64,000 bases of DNA, taken from contig CAJQUN010000040.1 of NCBI GenBank assembly GCA_907163345.1, positions 4,526,001-4,590,000 on the forward strand. The letters are read 5' to 3'. The position numbers and the translations under genes are program-made. Positions 1 through 10,700 of this stretch are shown piece by piece. Positions within the stretch are counted from its first letter, which is position 1. Every line of letters begins with the position of its first letter. The stretch comes from Haberlea rhodopensis. Taxonomy: Eukaryota; Streptophyta; Magnoliopsida; Lamiales; Gesneriaceae. The notes below the pieces were generated by a model. It did not search any database, was not told where the DNA came from, and saw nothing but the letters and a program-made list of their open reading frames with translations.

Positions 1-470
1 CCAAAAACTCTTATGCCGCGATCGATCTTTGCTCCCTCGCGATCAATCTTCATTCTCCACTGGACGTGTTAGCCAAAATAAACCAATCCGCGATCGATCT
101 TCACTCCCTCTCGATCAATCGCGAGTCCTTACTGTATAGTGGCGATCGATCGCGAGTTCATTGCCGATCGATCGCCAATGTCTTCTGTTCAGCATCATTC
201 TTTAAAGCTCGGCGATCGATCGCGATGTAATTGCCGATCGATCGCGAATTGTCCAAAATTCAAACTTCGAAATTTCAGTCCATTTTCTCACGTCTTCGCT
301 CGGTTTGGTCCTTCTTCAACATTATTAGCTTATTTCCTCCACTTTTATCCCATTGGACCTAGATTCCTGAAATACACAAAAATATACCAAAAAGCGTAAA
401 ATCATCCAGGAATCAATACGAAAATCAATACAAAAACATAGCAAAATAAGTGTAAAATTCACACTTATCA
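1..470 (-). mobile_element. Element K: partial Athila-like LTR
   Basis: Read on the minus strand from 470, the sequence starts TGATAAGTGTG and has the same order of blocks as the start of the G LTR at 58893 (an AT-rich stretch, TTTTACG, GGTATATTT, then TTTCAGGAATC). I read it as the first part of an Athila-like LTR cut off by the window edge. Copies of the palindrome CGATCGATCG lie between about 15 and 250. No coding sequence is visible. Orientation and family are inferred from similarity to G only. Confidence 0.6.
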
Positions 471-572
471 AGTATCACCATAAACTCAATATATTCACAC
501 ACTAACAATATCAAGTATTCATATATCGCTATAACAATTCAATATCAATGCATCCTATACCTGCATTCTCAC
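471..572. other. Short AT-rich flank between K and A
   Basis: About 100 AT-rich bases separate the LTR start of K from the LTR start of A. It may be a remnant of the DNA into which both inserted. The five bases before A's LTR are CTCAC. I see nothing else in it. Confidence 0.4.
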
Positions 573-853
573 TGTGATATCCCCGAAATGATTATATGCA
601 TTTGGGCATTAATTAAGTTTATGTGGTAATTATGGTGTTAATTAATTTGGTGTTGGAATTAATTAATATGGTGAAATGCTTAGTCATGCGGTGGCGTGAC
701 CTCGTAATGCATTTCAGGGTGCATGTAATGCATGTTGGGAATTTGGGTGCTAGCATGGTTTATTTGTGGTGGTTAAATGTTATTGGTGAAGCATGTTTTA
801 ATTGAGGTTATGGTGCATTTTTGTAAAATGCTTTTAAAATATCATGTTGGGAT

Positions 854-867
854 ATTTTATACATCAT
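854..867 (+). promoter_or_regulatory. Candidate TATA box of LTR A
   Basis: TTTTATACATCATG recurs at the matching place in four other LTR copies: 31674-31687 (A 3'), 17147-17160 and 23918-23931 (J, minus) and 51198-51211 (B, minus). Its conservation between the A/B and J families, in LTRs otherwise quite different, supports a core-promoter role. No transcription start is known. Confidence 0.45.
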
Positions 868-1300
868 GCTAATTAATGGGGTACCATTTTTAATCTTTAA
901 CCCACTTACACCCCTTTCCCCTCTTTAACTCACATTTATTACCCCCACTCTCAACCCTAACCCAAACCCCCTTCGTCCAACCCAAGAAAGGAGAGGATAA
1001 ATCCTTGCAAACTCTTCATTTGTTGGAATCTTGATAAGATTTGAAGTCCAATAGAGGTATAGATTCCTCCTTGTTAATTTTATGAAGATTGGTTTTGAAA
1101 TGGGTTGGTATTTTGGGATTTATATGGGTTTGTTTTTGGGTGTATGTTGTATGTGGTTGGGTTATGATTTTTGAGGTATTTTATGTTGGTTTTATGGAGT
1201 TATAATGGTGTTGAGTTGTTGGGATGTTTTGGTTTGAGGTGTATGTGGTGGAGCTTTGGATTTATGCTAAAAAATGGTGGAAATCGCGTACACAGGCTGT

Positions 1301-1495
1301 GGCGATCGATCGCTGTAAATGGCGCGATCGATCGCCGAGAAACAGTGGCAAAATCGGGTGCGAGCGATCGATTGCTGTAAATGGCACGATCGATCGCCTC
1401 GAGTCAGTGAAGTCTGGCGATCGATCGCTATGTCAAGGCGATCGATCAGTAAGGCTCGCGATTGATCGCCTCGACATAGCGATCGATCGCCAGCA
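1301..1495 (+). repeat. GCGATCGATCGC palindrome array, LTR A
   Basis: Seven to eight copies of the 12-base palindrome GCGATCGATCGC, or versions changed by one or two bases, are spaced roughly 10-35 bases apart. The order of copies and short spacers (CTGTAAATGGC, CCGAGAAACAGTGG) resembles that in the J LTR. The array lies downstream of the TATA-like box and so is probably in the transcribed leader. Confidence 0.85.
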
Positions 1496-1642
1496 GTCAA
1501 TTTTGTGAAAATGATTTTTATGATGGATTTTTGGTATTGGGCTATTATTTGGCTTCTAATATTGGTTTGTGTGATTGTGTAGAACCATCCTAGGTGGCGA
1601 CACAGCCAAGGAAGTTGAAGTCATACCAAATCCTACTTTTGG

Positions 1643-1661
1643 AAAGGTACGTAGAGAGACG
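1643..1661 (+). promoter_or_regulatory. Conserved GTACGT/ACGTAC hairpin with splice-donor-like AG/GTACGT, LTR A
   Basis: AAAG/GTACGTAG fits a plant 5' splice site. The same bases form an inverted repeat GTACGT-AGAGAG-ACGTAC. Matching elements occur at 13269 and 6320 (I), 16312 and 23083 (J), 50404 (B), 52964 (D) and 27257 (H). Function is inferred. Confidence 0.45.
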
Positions 1662-1849
1662 TACGGGCACCCAACGGTAGATGTATCTTATATACTCATT
1701 TAAATATGCATTGTGGATGCAACTATATATTGAATTGTGCATTGTGGATGCAAATACATGTTGAACTATGCATTATGATTGCATATGTATATGTTGATTG
1801 TTGTTGCACATCCCATGAGTCATGGTTATATTAGGATGATTTTAATGCT

Positions 1850-2035
1850 TTGCCGCTGTCACTTGAAGCGATGATAGAATACTTGCCGCTGTCATATTGT
1901 AGCGAGGAAAGAATATTTGCCGCCCAAATGTTGAAGCGAGGGTATTGCCGCATGTCGCATTTGAGCGAGGTTATTCAATGCCGCTAATATGTAGAAGCGA
2001 GAGGTATTATTGCCGCTGTCATGACAAGTGAGGTG
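1850..2035 (+). repeat. Array of CCGC...GCGA hairpins, LTR A
   Basis: About six imperfect units of roughly 30-35 bases each contain CCGC(T), a variable loop of 8-14 bases, then (A)GCGA. The CGCT/AGCG arms can pair. Similar units occur in B (about 41310-41490), in the left H segment (about 5035-5465), in the H 3' LTR (about 27440-27555) and in D (about 52730-52830). Confidence 0.65.
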
Positions 2036-2600
2036 CATTAAAATACACTGTTATAACATATTAGGGATTGGTGATCGGTAATAATGAAATGGTGATATGT
2101 CATGACATTTGTGGAACCATTAAATAATCTATTGATTATACTCATGAGTTATGGTACAGGGACAACCAAAAAGGGAGCGTTTAAAATGCATGGGAAAAAC
2201 AGGAAGTGTATTATTACGATTTATGCATTTACGCCTTATAATCATATTGTGTTGAATATGGATTATTAGATGCTCATGTTGTGGGGGTTGTCATTGTAGG
2301 TACATTTTGGCATGAAAATGGGGCTAAGGACGGGTTGAGGCGGTGAGCTTGTGAAGAGCGCTTTTGATAAGGAAGGACATGATTATTTTGTATAGTGTCT
2401 ACTCTAGCAGTAGTGTAAGGCTATAGTGATTAACATTCATTTGTTAGGGAATGTAATTAATCCATTTGGAAGTCCTTAACTTGGCATGAAATTCTTAAAG
2501 CTCAAGATCTCAACACGAACTTTTATACTCTGATTATGCATGTTAGCTCTAATTATGCCTTTAATCCTCCGCACTTAAGGAACTATGGTCCTTACATTAG

Positions 2601-2612
2601 TGGTATCAGAGC
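2601..2612 (+). other. Primer binding site of A (initiator-Met tRNA type)
   Basis: TGGTATCAGAGC lies four bases after the LTR end. It is complementary to the 3' end of plant initiator-Met tRNA and marks the start of minus-strand DNA synthesis. Confidence 0.93.
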
Positions 2613-2809
2613 AGTGGTTAGAGAACCCGGGAATGAGTGAAGGGTAGCCTTAGCAACAAGTTGGCTAGGCGATTGGTTATGAGCATGTTTATGCATGAGG
2701 TGCATATTGGTGTATATATTGTTATACTAACATGCTTATTACTGCTTATGTTATCTAACGGTGTAACACATGAATTGTTTGGTATTGTTGTTAACCCTTG
2801 TATTACAGC
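2613..2809 (+). other. Untranslated leader of A
   Basis: This is the gap between the primer site and the gag ATG. It ends with TTGTATTACAG directly before the ATG region, an acceptor-like sequence also found before gag in B, I and J. No gene is present. Confidence 0.6.
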
Positions 2810-4259
2810 ATGGCGGCTATAAATTTGGGGAACCTCAATGAGGAAGTGGGTGATGTTGGAAGTGTCAATGCTAGTATCGCTCAGACGAACCCACTACCGC
2901 CACCTGCCGTGGGCATGGAACCGATAGCACAGTTATTGTTGCCTGGAGAGCTGAGTCTGACACAGTTCTTGAATTTCCACCCACCTCGTTTTGAAGGAAT
3001 AGAAACTGGAGAGGAGGCGGAGGAATGGTTAGAGAGGATAGAGCAGATCTTCGTGTCGGCACCCTGTGCCAAGACTGCTTGGTTAAGATTGGCAGAGTTT
3101 CAACTGGCCAAGAAGTCTTCCATGTGGTGGAAGACAACTGTGATGGAGCTGAGAGCTCAAAGTACAGATTGACTGGAGTTTGTTTAGGAATCGGTTTCTG
3201 AACCGGTACTTTTCTGCTGCCGCTAGACAAATGAAAGACGATGAATTTACCAACCTGAAGCAGGGCAACATGGCAGTCTCTGACTATGACCTACAATACT
3301 CGTCGCTTTTGAGGTATGTTCCTCATATTGCTACAAACAGTCATGCCAAGATGAGGCATTTCCTGAAGAGCTTAAGGCCGGAGCTATTTGATAGGGTTAT
3401 CTCCAACAACCCCACCTCTTTTGATGATGCTCTCACCAGAGCAGAGCTTGCAGAAATCGGAGTTGGTGCCTATCCTGATGTTGTACCCCTACATGTACCA
3501 CCGCAGAGGCAAGTTACTGATAGCTTGAGGCCACGAGGGGAGTCATTTAAGCCTCGTGGAGCTTCTTCATCCTCTCGGTTTAGTGGGAAGAAGTCTTATA
3601 ACCGGAAACAGGAGAGTCAAAAAAGCAATGTATCAACCAACAGAGGACCAACACAAGTGATTAGATCGGGGGAAGCAAGATGTGAAAATTATGGAGGACT
3701 GCACTCATCAAGTAACTGCCCGGCTTGTTATAGTTGTGGCAAAATGGGCCACATTTCTAGGTATTGCCCCAATCGGGGAGGGCAATCAGATTTCAGGATG
3801 AATGGGCCACGATTTGATGGAAGGACAGTGCATCAGAGGCAGCAGATTATGCCTCGACCATCGGGAGGTCAGACAGTGGGACCACCCCAGGGGCATGTGT
3901 ATGCACTGACTAGAGAGCAGGCCCAGGCAGCACCGGAAGAGGTGATCGCTGGTACGTGTCATTTATTTACGTCATACAGGTGCCTCCCACTCTTTTGTAT
4001 CTGTTGGTTTTGTGGAGAGACACCATATGTGCACGTCTTCGTTACCCACGCCTCTTATGGTCTCGACACCCACCGGACGAAATGTTGTTGCTGATCAATT
4101 TCTTGCGGACTGCCTCATTTATTTTGAGGGCAATGAGTTGAAGGCATATTTGATCGTATTGGGTATGTCAGACTTCGATTGCATTGTGGGCATCGACATT
4201 CTGAACAGATATCAGGCAGTCGTGGACTGTCGGCAGAGGACGATTCGGTTCAGGTCCGA
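2810..4259 (+). pseudogene. Gag-protease of element A, broken
   Basis: Gag forms the virus-like particle and binds element RNA; the protease matures the polyprotein. The start MAAINLGN at 2810 matches the starts in B, I and J. The retrotransposon gag core is recognisable: LPGELSLTQFLNFHPPRFEG, the EEWLERIEQIF helix and RNRFLNRYFSAAARQ. A frameshift near 3160 breaks it. A CCHC zinc knuckle (CYSCGKMGHISRYC) follows near 3728. The protease is damaged around 3965: the segment that should carry the DTG active site is deleted, and the frame changes before SDFDCIVGIDIL. The gene stops abruptly at the H insertion and resumes at 28341. Confidence 0.88.
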
Positions 4260-4549
4260 TGTGATGCCTGGGAATTATTGGTGTTAATCCCGGTGTGGTA
4301 ATAATCCTTAATGGATTTTATTGTGGCAATTATGGACTGAGAATATGTTAGTGTATTATAATGGTGCATGATATGTATGTGGACTTGGTTGGGGAAACTA
4401 GACATTATATAGAATAATGAAAAGAATTTTATTATTGACATAATTTGCTATGGTGATAAGTGGGTTTTTCCCCTACATGCTTGATTACATGCACTAAATG
4501 CTGGGTATGAATACACTAATAACGGGTTAAGGGCACGTGGGTCCTTACA
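4260..4549 (+). repeat. 5' LTR of H, internally deleted
   Basis: Only 290 bases remain of an LTR that is 2411 bases long at the 3' end. The first ~80 bases match 25925-26005, then the sequence jumps to the part matching about 28128-28335. All promoter, palindrome and hairpin modules are missing from this copy. Confidence 0.88.
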
Positions 4550-4553
4550 TTAG

Positions 4554-4565
4554 TGGTATCAGAGA
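4554..4565 (+). other. Primer binding site of H
   Basis: TGGTATCAGAGA differs by one base from the usual initiator-Met primer site. It lies four bases after the LTR end. Confidence 0.8.
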
Positions 4566-5465
4566 AGTGGTTTGCCCTTTGGGGCTGTTGCGGGCCTAGG
4601 AACACGTTAATGGGAATGAGAAGCACATAATTATGCATGATGGTAGTTAGTGTTGTGTGACACAACTATTTTGCTTATGTGCATTTATGATATGTGATCA
4701 TAGTGGAATAATTATATGTCATGACATCTATGGAATCATAATATAATCTGTTGATTATGATTGTGAGTTGTGGCACAGGGACAACCAAAGGGAGCATTTT
4801 GAAATGCATTGGGATATTGGAAGTACTTTGTACTCATGGTTTATGCATTTACTTATTATAATCATATTGTGGTGAATATGGATCATTATATGCTCATGTT
4901 TGGAATTGTTCCTGTAGGGACGCTATGACACGAAGGGCTAAGGCCAGGGTTGAAAGACACGAAATGGTAACCTGCATTTTATATACATCATGGATTATGC
5001 ATTGTGGTTGTATATATTGGAGTGATGATTTTAATGCTTTGCCGCTAAATGTTGAAGCGAGGGTATTGCCGCATGTCACATTTGAACGATGTGCATTAAG
5101 ATACACTCATTGTGGTTGTATATATTGGAGTGATGATTTTAAAGCTTTGCCGCTAAATGTTGAAGCGTGGGTGTTGCCGCATGTCACATTTGAAGCAAGG
5201 TGCATTAAAATACACTCAGGGTGATGCATATTGGGATATGGAATATGCATTGTGTTGCAGGTATAGATGGAATGCTTGGTGAATATCCCATGAGTCATTG
5301 TTATGGATGAGTGATGATTTTAACTGCTTTGCCGCTGTCACTTGGCGCGATGATAGAATACTTGCCGCTGTCATATCGTAGCGAGGAAAGAATATTTGCC
5401 GCCAATTGTTGAAGCGAGGGTGTTGCCGCATGTCGCATTTGAGAGAGGTTATTCGATGCCGCTGA
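4566..5465 (+). repeat. H internal segment 1: rearranged A-like LTR pieces
   Basis: No open frame of note. Blocks resemble the A LTR but in another order: about 4700-4960 matches 2080-2340 of A (including an acceptor-like CCTGTAG), and then about 4985-5465 matches 1745-1985 of A (CCGC...GCGA repeats), with an extra tandem copy at 5000-5220. Short inverted repeats such as GTTGTG-TGA-CACAAC and ATAATC-TGTT-GATTAT are frequent. It stops at element I. Confidence 0.6.
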
Positions 5466-5892
5466 TGTGGGGTCTTCCCACCTTAACAGTGATTAATAGA
5501 CATAAGAAGGACTAATCATGCATTAATAACATCTCAAGGTTCTGGTTGTTACATGAGCTATCAGGATTACAGGCCAAAATAAAAGACTTCAAAAATAATT
5601 CATTACATTCCCAAAAGAATGTTCATGTTTAGATTTATACTACTCCTAGAGTAGATACTAATCGTGACTTGAATCCTATACATTCCTGTGTTCCTCGTAG
5701 CTCACTGCCTCAACCCGACCCCTTAGTCCTTTAGTCCAAAAGCGTACCTATAGGGACAACACATCATAAGCATATACAATCTTACTTAACATCATAAAAA
5801 CATCATAGTAAATGCATGAAATATTGGTTAAGTAAATATGCTAGTTATTCATTAACTTCTTATTGTTGTCCCTGATTCATAATCATGCATAT

Positions 5893-6160
5893 GGGAATCT
5901 TACCCTGTGGCATCTTACCACATTATAAACATCGCATGGCCTCTTACCATGTGGGGCATCTTACCCCGTGGCATCTTACCACAAATAATATCGCATGGCC
6001 TCTTACCATGTGGGGCATCTTACCCCGTGGCATCTTACCACAAATAATATCGCATGGCCTCTTACCATGTGGGGCATCTTACCCCGTGGCATCTTACCAC
6101 AAATAACATCGCATGGCCTCTTACCATGTGGGGCTTCTTACCCCGTGGCATCTTACCACA
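5893..6160 (-). repeat. TAAGATG-loop hairpin array, I left LTR
   Basis: Consecutive hairpins share a 7-base loop (TAAGATG or TAAGAGG on the element strand) closed by GG/CC, with stems GTGG/CCAC, GGGG/CCCC, CATGG/CCATG and TGTGG/CCACA. Three hairpins make a tandem unit of about 58 bases. The right LTR (12901-13108) has one unit fewer. Confidence 0.85.
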
Positions 6161-6485
6161 TATAACATCATAGACATCTTATAAACATCGTAAACATCTT
6201 ATAAACATCATAAACATCTTATAAACATCATCATTTCATCATGTATACTCATGCAATAAAAGCATAGTCGTAGTGTAAAGATGTGTTTTACCGTCCGATG
6301 CCCGTATGTCTCTTACGTACCTTTTCAAAAGGAGGAGGAGTCAACAGACTTATCTCCTTGACTGTGCTGGTACCTGGGATGGCTCTACACAACCACATAA
6401 TACAATATTAGGCTCCGATACGAGAATCGAAATCAATTTTCAAAAAAAATGAACATAAAATTTTATAACATATGAACAGTAACTA

Positions 6486-6592
6486 CCGATCGATCGGTCT
6501 CTCTTACCGATCGATCGCTAACTATTCATCATTTCTTCTTTTAGCTACGGCATTTGCCGATCGATCGGTGTTCATCACCGATCGATCGGTCG
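6486..6592 (-). repeat. CGATCGATCG palindrome array, I left LTR
   Basis: Four copies, mostly in the form CCGATCGATCGG. The right-LTR equivalent is 13435-13540. Confidence 0.85.
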
Positions 6593-7744
6593 TTCCCATT
6601 CATGCGAGATTTTCCAGAAATCTCGAACACCTCAATTCACACCCTTCAAACTACTTCATAACATACATACAATGCCTAAACAAGCATATCAATAGCTTCA
6701 TCATACTTCCATGCATGTATTAAAATTAAAGGTTCACTCATAACTTAAACCGACATGCATTAAAATTGCCCAACTTTATCAGTGCTCATCCACTCTTTCA
6801 GAAAAACAGGGCATCATAATTTCTACCCAGATTTTCGAGCACTACATTTCATAACAAGAATTCTCACACATAAACCATGCAACATGTTCAAATAAATATG
6901 CTAGGGGCTTCATAAAACTTCTATGTAAGCACTTAAATTCAAGGTTTCATAAAACCTAAGCTATCATGCATCATAACATCCTCATAAACTTTGAGCTCAT
7001 CCATAGAAATACAGGGCATCATAACATTACCCAGATTTTCGAACACCTAGTTTCAAGGCCAGAAATCTATCACATAAAACGTATAAAGTGTTCGATCTAA
7101 CATGCTAGTAGTTACATAACACTAACATGCAAGCACCCAACCCAAGGTTTCGACCAACCCTTATACTAGCATGCTGAAAACCACACAACCAAACCCTATC
7201 TTAACCAAGCTTCCAGAAAACAGAGTCATGGATTACCTCACCCTTTTTGCTCCCTTTTTGGCAAGGATTTTTCAACACAATCCAGAAGCCAAATCTCCTC
7301 CTATCTGCAGCTATCTTGGGCAATTTTTGGGGAGAGGAAGGGGAGAGGAAGGAGTGCTTTGCAGGTAATGAGTGAGCATGGTTGAAGGATGTGATGGGGT
7401 ATGGGCTGCCAAGTGGGGGGGTGGGGGGGGCCGAGTGACAGGGGTGGGTGGTGTGGGTTGGGTGGTCATGTGGTGTTTAATTGTGTCCCGGTATATAGTA
7501 CGATGTATTAAAATATCCTCACTCGATATTTTCTAACTTCATTTAATTAATACATCCTTTGAAACACCTAACATGCCCCCTAAAACATATCATCATGTCA
7601 TAAGTATAATCCCCAATTAAAGTACCATAAACCCTCTTAAACACATCGTAAATCATCATCGTAGTACATAATCATATAACATTTCGGGGGTATTACATTA
7701 CTCCCCTACTTATAAGATTTCATCCTCGAAATCCACATGCATCA

Positions 7745-10700
7745 TCATAATGGAACTAAACATAAAAACATACCAGAGAATAGTTCAGGATAGTGCTGCA
7801 CCATATGCCGTTCCGTCTCCCACGTAGCCTCCTCGACACCCCGACGATCCCACTGAACTTTGACCATCGGTATAACTTTGCTTCGTAGTCTGCGATCCTC
7901 TCGATCCAGAATTCTGATTGGTCGTTCTACGTAGGACACATCTGAGTCTAACTGAACTTTTATAGGCTGTAAGACATGCGACGGGTCTGGCTCATACTTC
8001 CGTAACATAGAGACATAGAAAACATCGTGTATGCCAGACAAGGATGGCGGTAGAGCCAAACGATATGCCAATGTACCGATACGCTGTAAAACTTTATATG
8101 GCCCGACATACCTCGGAGATAACTTCCCCCGCATCCCAAACCGAACCACACCCCTGAAGGGCGAGATCTTTAAGAAGACCTTGTCTCCTAACTGGAATTC
8201 CAGTGGTCGTCGCCGCTTATTTTCATAGGCTGTCTGCCTATCCTGGGCCGCTTTCATCTTTTGGCGTATCAACTTTATCTTACCTTCCATATCCTTGATC
8301 ATATCCGGTCCTCCGATCGCTCTGCTAGTCAAGTCCTCCCAATACAGCGGTGATCTACATCATCGTCCATACAGAGCTTCAAAAGGAGCCATTTGAATGC
8401 TCGCCTGATAACTGTTATTATAGGAGAACTCCACCAGCGGCACTGAATCCTGCCACGGAGTATCAAACTCCAAAATACATGCCCTCAACATGTCTTCGAG
8501 TGTCTGAATGGTACGATCTGTTTGGCCGTCTGTCTGAGGGTGATAGGCCGTGCTCAGTCTCACCTCTGTGCCCAAAGCTGTCTGGAGACCCTCCCAGAAA
8601 TGTGAAGTGAACCTCGGGTCTCTGTCAGACACTATCGAGACTGGAATACCATGCAATCCCACCACATCCCGTATATACATCTGGGCCATCTTCAAGTATG
8701 TATATGACATACTGTAAGGGATGAAATGAGCCATCTTCGTCAGCCTATCCACGATCACCCAGATCGCATCAAATCCTGAGGCCGTCCTCGGCAAGTGAGT
8801 CACGAAGTCCATAGATATATGCTCCCACTTCCATTCAGGCACCTCTAAGCTCTTCAGCTCACCATCAGGCCTCTGCCTCTCTGCCTTTACCTGTTGGCAG
8901 ATCAAACATCTTTTCACAAACGTGATCACCTCACGCTTCATGCGTCTCCACCAGAATTGAACGCATAGATCTTTGTACATCTTCTTTCCCCCTGGGTGGA
9001 TACTGAACCGACTACTGTGAGCTCGCTCCAATATTCCTCTACGCAACTCTGGTGTATCTGGGACTACCCATCGGTTGCCCAGTCTCAAAGAATCATCCTC
9101 AGTCACTCTGAACTTGGATGGCTGACCCTGAAGTACCAATGATGTCCATCTCTGAACCTCACTATCAGACTTCTGGGCCTTCCTGATTGCCTCAAATATA
9201 TCTGGCTCCACCAATAAGGTCGACACTCGCACAAGCGACGTGTCTACATCGAAGTCATAGCCCAGATGGCAGTAAGAAGTCATCAAAGCTGACAAACACA
9301 TGACATCCTCTGCAGTACTCTTCACCTTCCGACTTAAGGCGTCAGCTATTAAGTTCGCTTTACCTGGATGGTACTCAATTTCACAATCATAGTCTTTGAG
9401 CAAATCCATCCACCTTCTTTGCCTCATATTCAACTCTGCCTGAGTGAATAAGAACTTCAGGCTCTTATGGTCCGTATATATAGTGAAAGACGTGCCATAC
9501 AAGTAATGCCTCCATATCTTTAAGGCAAATATGATGGCCGCCAGTTCCAAATCATGCACTGGATACCTAGCCTCGTGTGGCTTCAGCTGCCTCGATGCAT
9601 AAGCCACCACGTGCTTATCTTGCATCAACACACAGCCCAAACCCTGCAGTGACGCATCCGTATACAAGGCAAATCTCTTATTCTCAGACGGAATCACCAA
9701 TACAGGCGCTGTAGTCAAACGACGCTTCAGTTCTTGAAAACTTTCCTCACAAGCCTCAGACCAAAAGAAGGGGACTCCTTTTTGAGTCAGCTGTGTCAGG
9801 GGTTTGGCAATCTTCGAGAAACCTTCGACGAAACGTCGGTAATATCCTGCCAAACCGAGGAAACTCCGTATCTCCGGTACAGAAGTGGGTGCAGCCCACT
9901 CTAACACAGCTTCAATCTTCCTGGGGTCCACAGATATCCCCTGGCTAGATATGACATGGCCCAAGAATACCACGCTGTCCAACCAGAACTCGCACTTGCT
10001 AAGCTTTGCATATAACTGATGATCCCTAAGGATCTGAAGCACTGTCCTCAAGTGTCTTACATGCTCTTCTTCAGTCCGAGAGTAAATAAGTATGTCGTCA
10101 ATGAAGACTATGACGAACTGATCCAAATATGGCTGGAACACCCTGTTCATCAAACTCATGAAGACAGCTGGGGCATTCGTCACCCCAAAAGGCATGACCA
10201 GGAATTCATAGTGCCCATATCTAGTCCTGAAAGCCGTCTTCTGAACATCATCTTCCCTTACTCGAATCTGATGGTACCCCGACCTCAGATCGATCTTACT
10301 GTAGAGCCTCGTACCCTGCAACTGATCGAACAAGTCATCGATCCTCGGAAGTGGATACTTGTTCTTTACTGTAGCTTTGTTCAGTTGTCTATAGTCATGC
10401 ATAGACGCATCGATCCATCTTTCTTCTTAACAAATAAGACAGGCGCACCCCATGGCGATACGCTAGGGCGTATGTAGCCCTTGTCAAGGAGCTCTTGCAA
10501 CTGAATCTTTAACTCCCTTAACTCCACTGGTGCCATCCTATACGGAGCACGAGAAATTGCATACGTCCCTGGTAGCAACTCAATCCCAAACTCGACCTCT
10601 CTCGTCGGTGGGAATCCGGGAATCTCCTCCGGAAAAATATCAGGAAACTCCGCCACTACGGGCACATCCTCGACTTTTAACTCTTTCCTCTTTTCCGTCA

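Larger units (their letters stand above)
573..2596 (+). repeat. 5' LTR of element A
   Basis: The LTR starts TGTGATATCCCC, ends CCTTACA, and is followed by a four-base spacer and the primer site. Length is 2024 bases, matching the B LTR (2029 bases once C is removed). Modules in order: TATA-like TTTTATACATCATG (854-867), palindrome array (about 1301-1495), GTACGT/ACGTAC hairpin with donor-like AG/GTACGT (1645-1661), CCGC...GCGA hairpin array (about 1850-2035), and acceptor-like TTGTAG/GTAC (2294-2303). The 3' copy at 31390 matches its first 381 bases. Confidence 0.93.
5466..7697 (-). repeat. 3' LTR of I (left copy)
   Basis: Length is 2232 bases. It matches the right copy except for scattered changes and one additional ~58-base tandem unit in the hairpin array. 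The polypurine tract lies just inside it (about 7698-7716, read on the minus strand). TATA-like sequence TACTATATACC is at 7490-7500. Acceptor-like and donor-like sites are at 5748 and 6320. Confidence 0.92.

Noticed and set aside
1171..1508. Open frames on both strands rich in DRS and RSI residues over the GATCGATCG arrays
   Set aside because: A palindromic repeat without stop codons keeps both strands open. The same happens at every array (for example 50427-51176), with no shared start or domain.
2601..2612. tRNA genes at the TGGTATCAGAGC sites
   Set aside because: Only the 12-base primer complement is present, with no cloverleaf around it.
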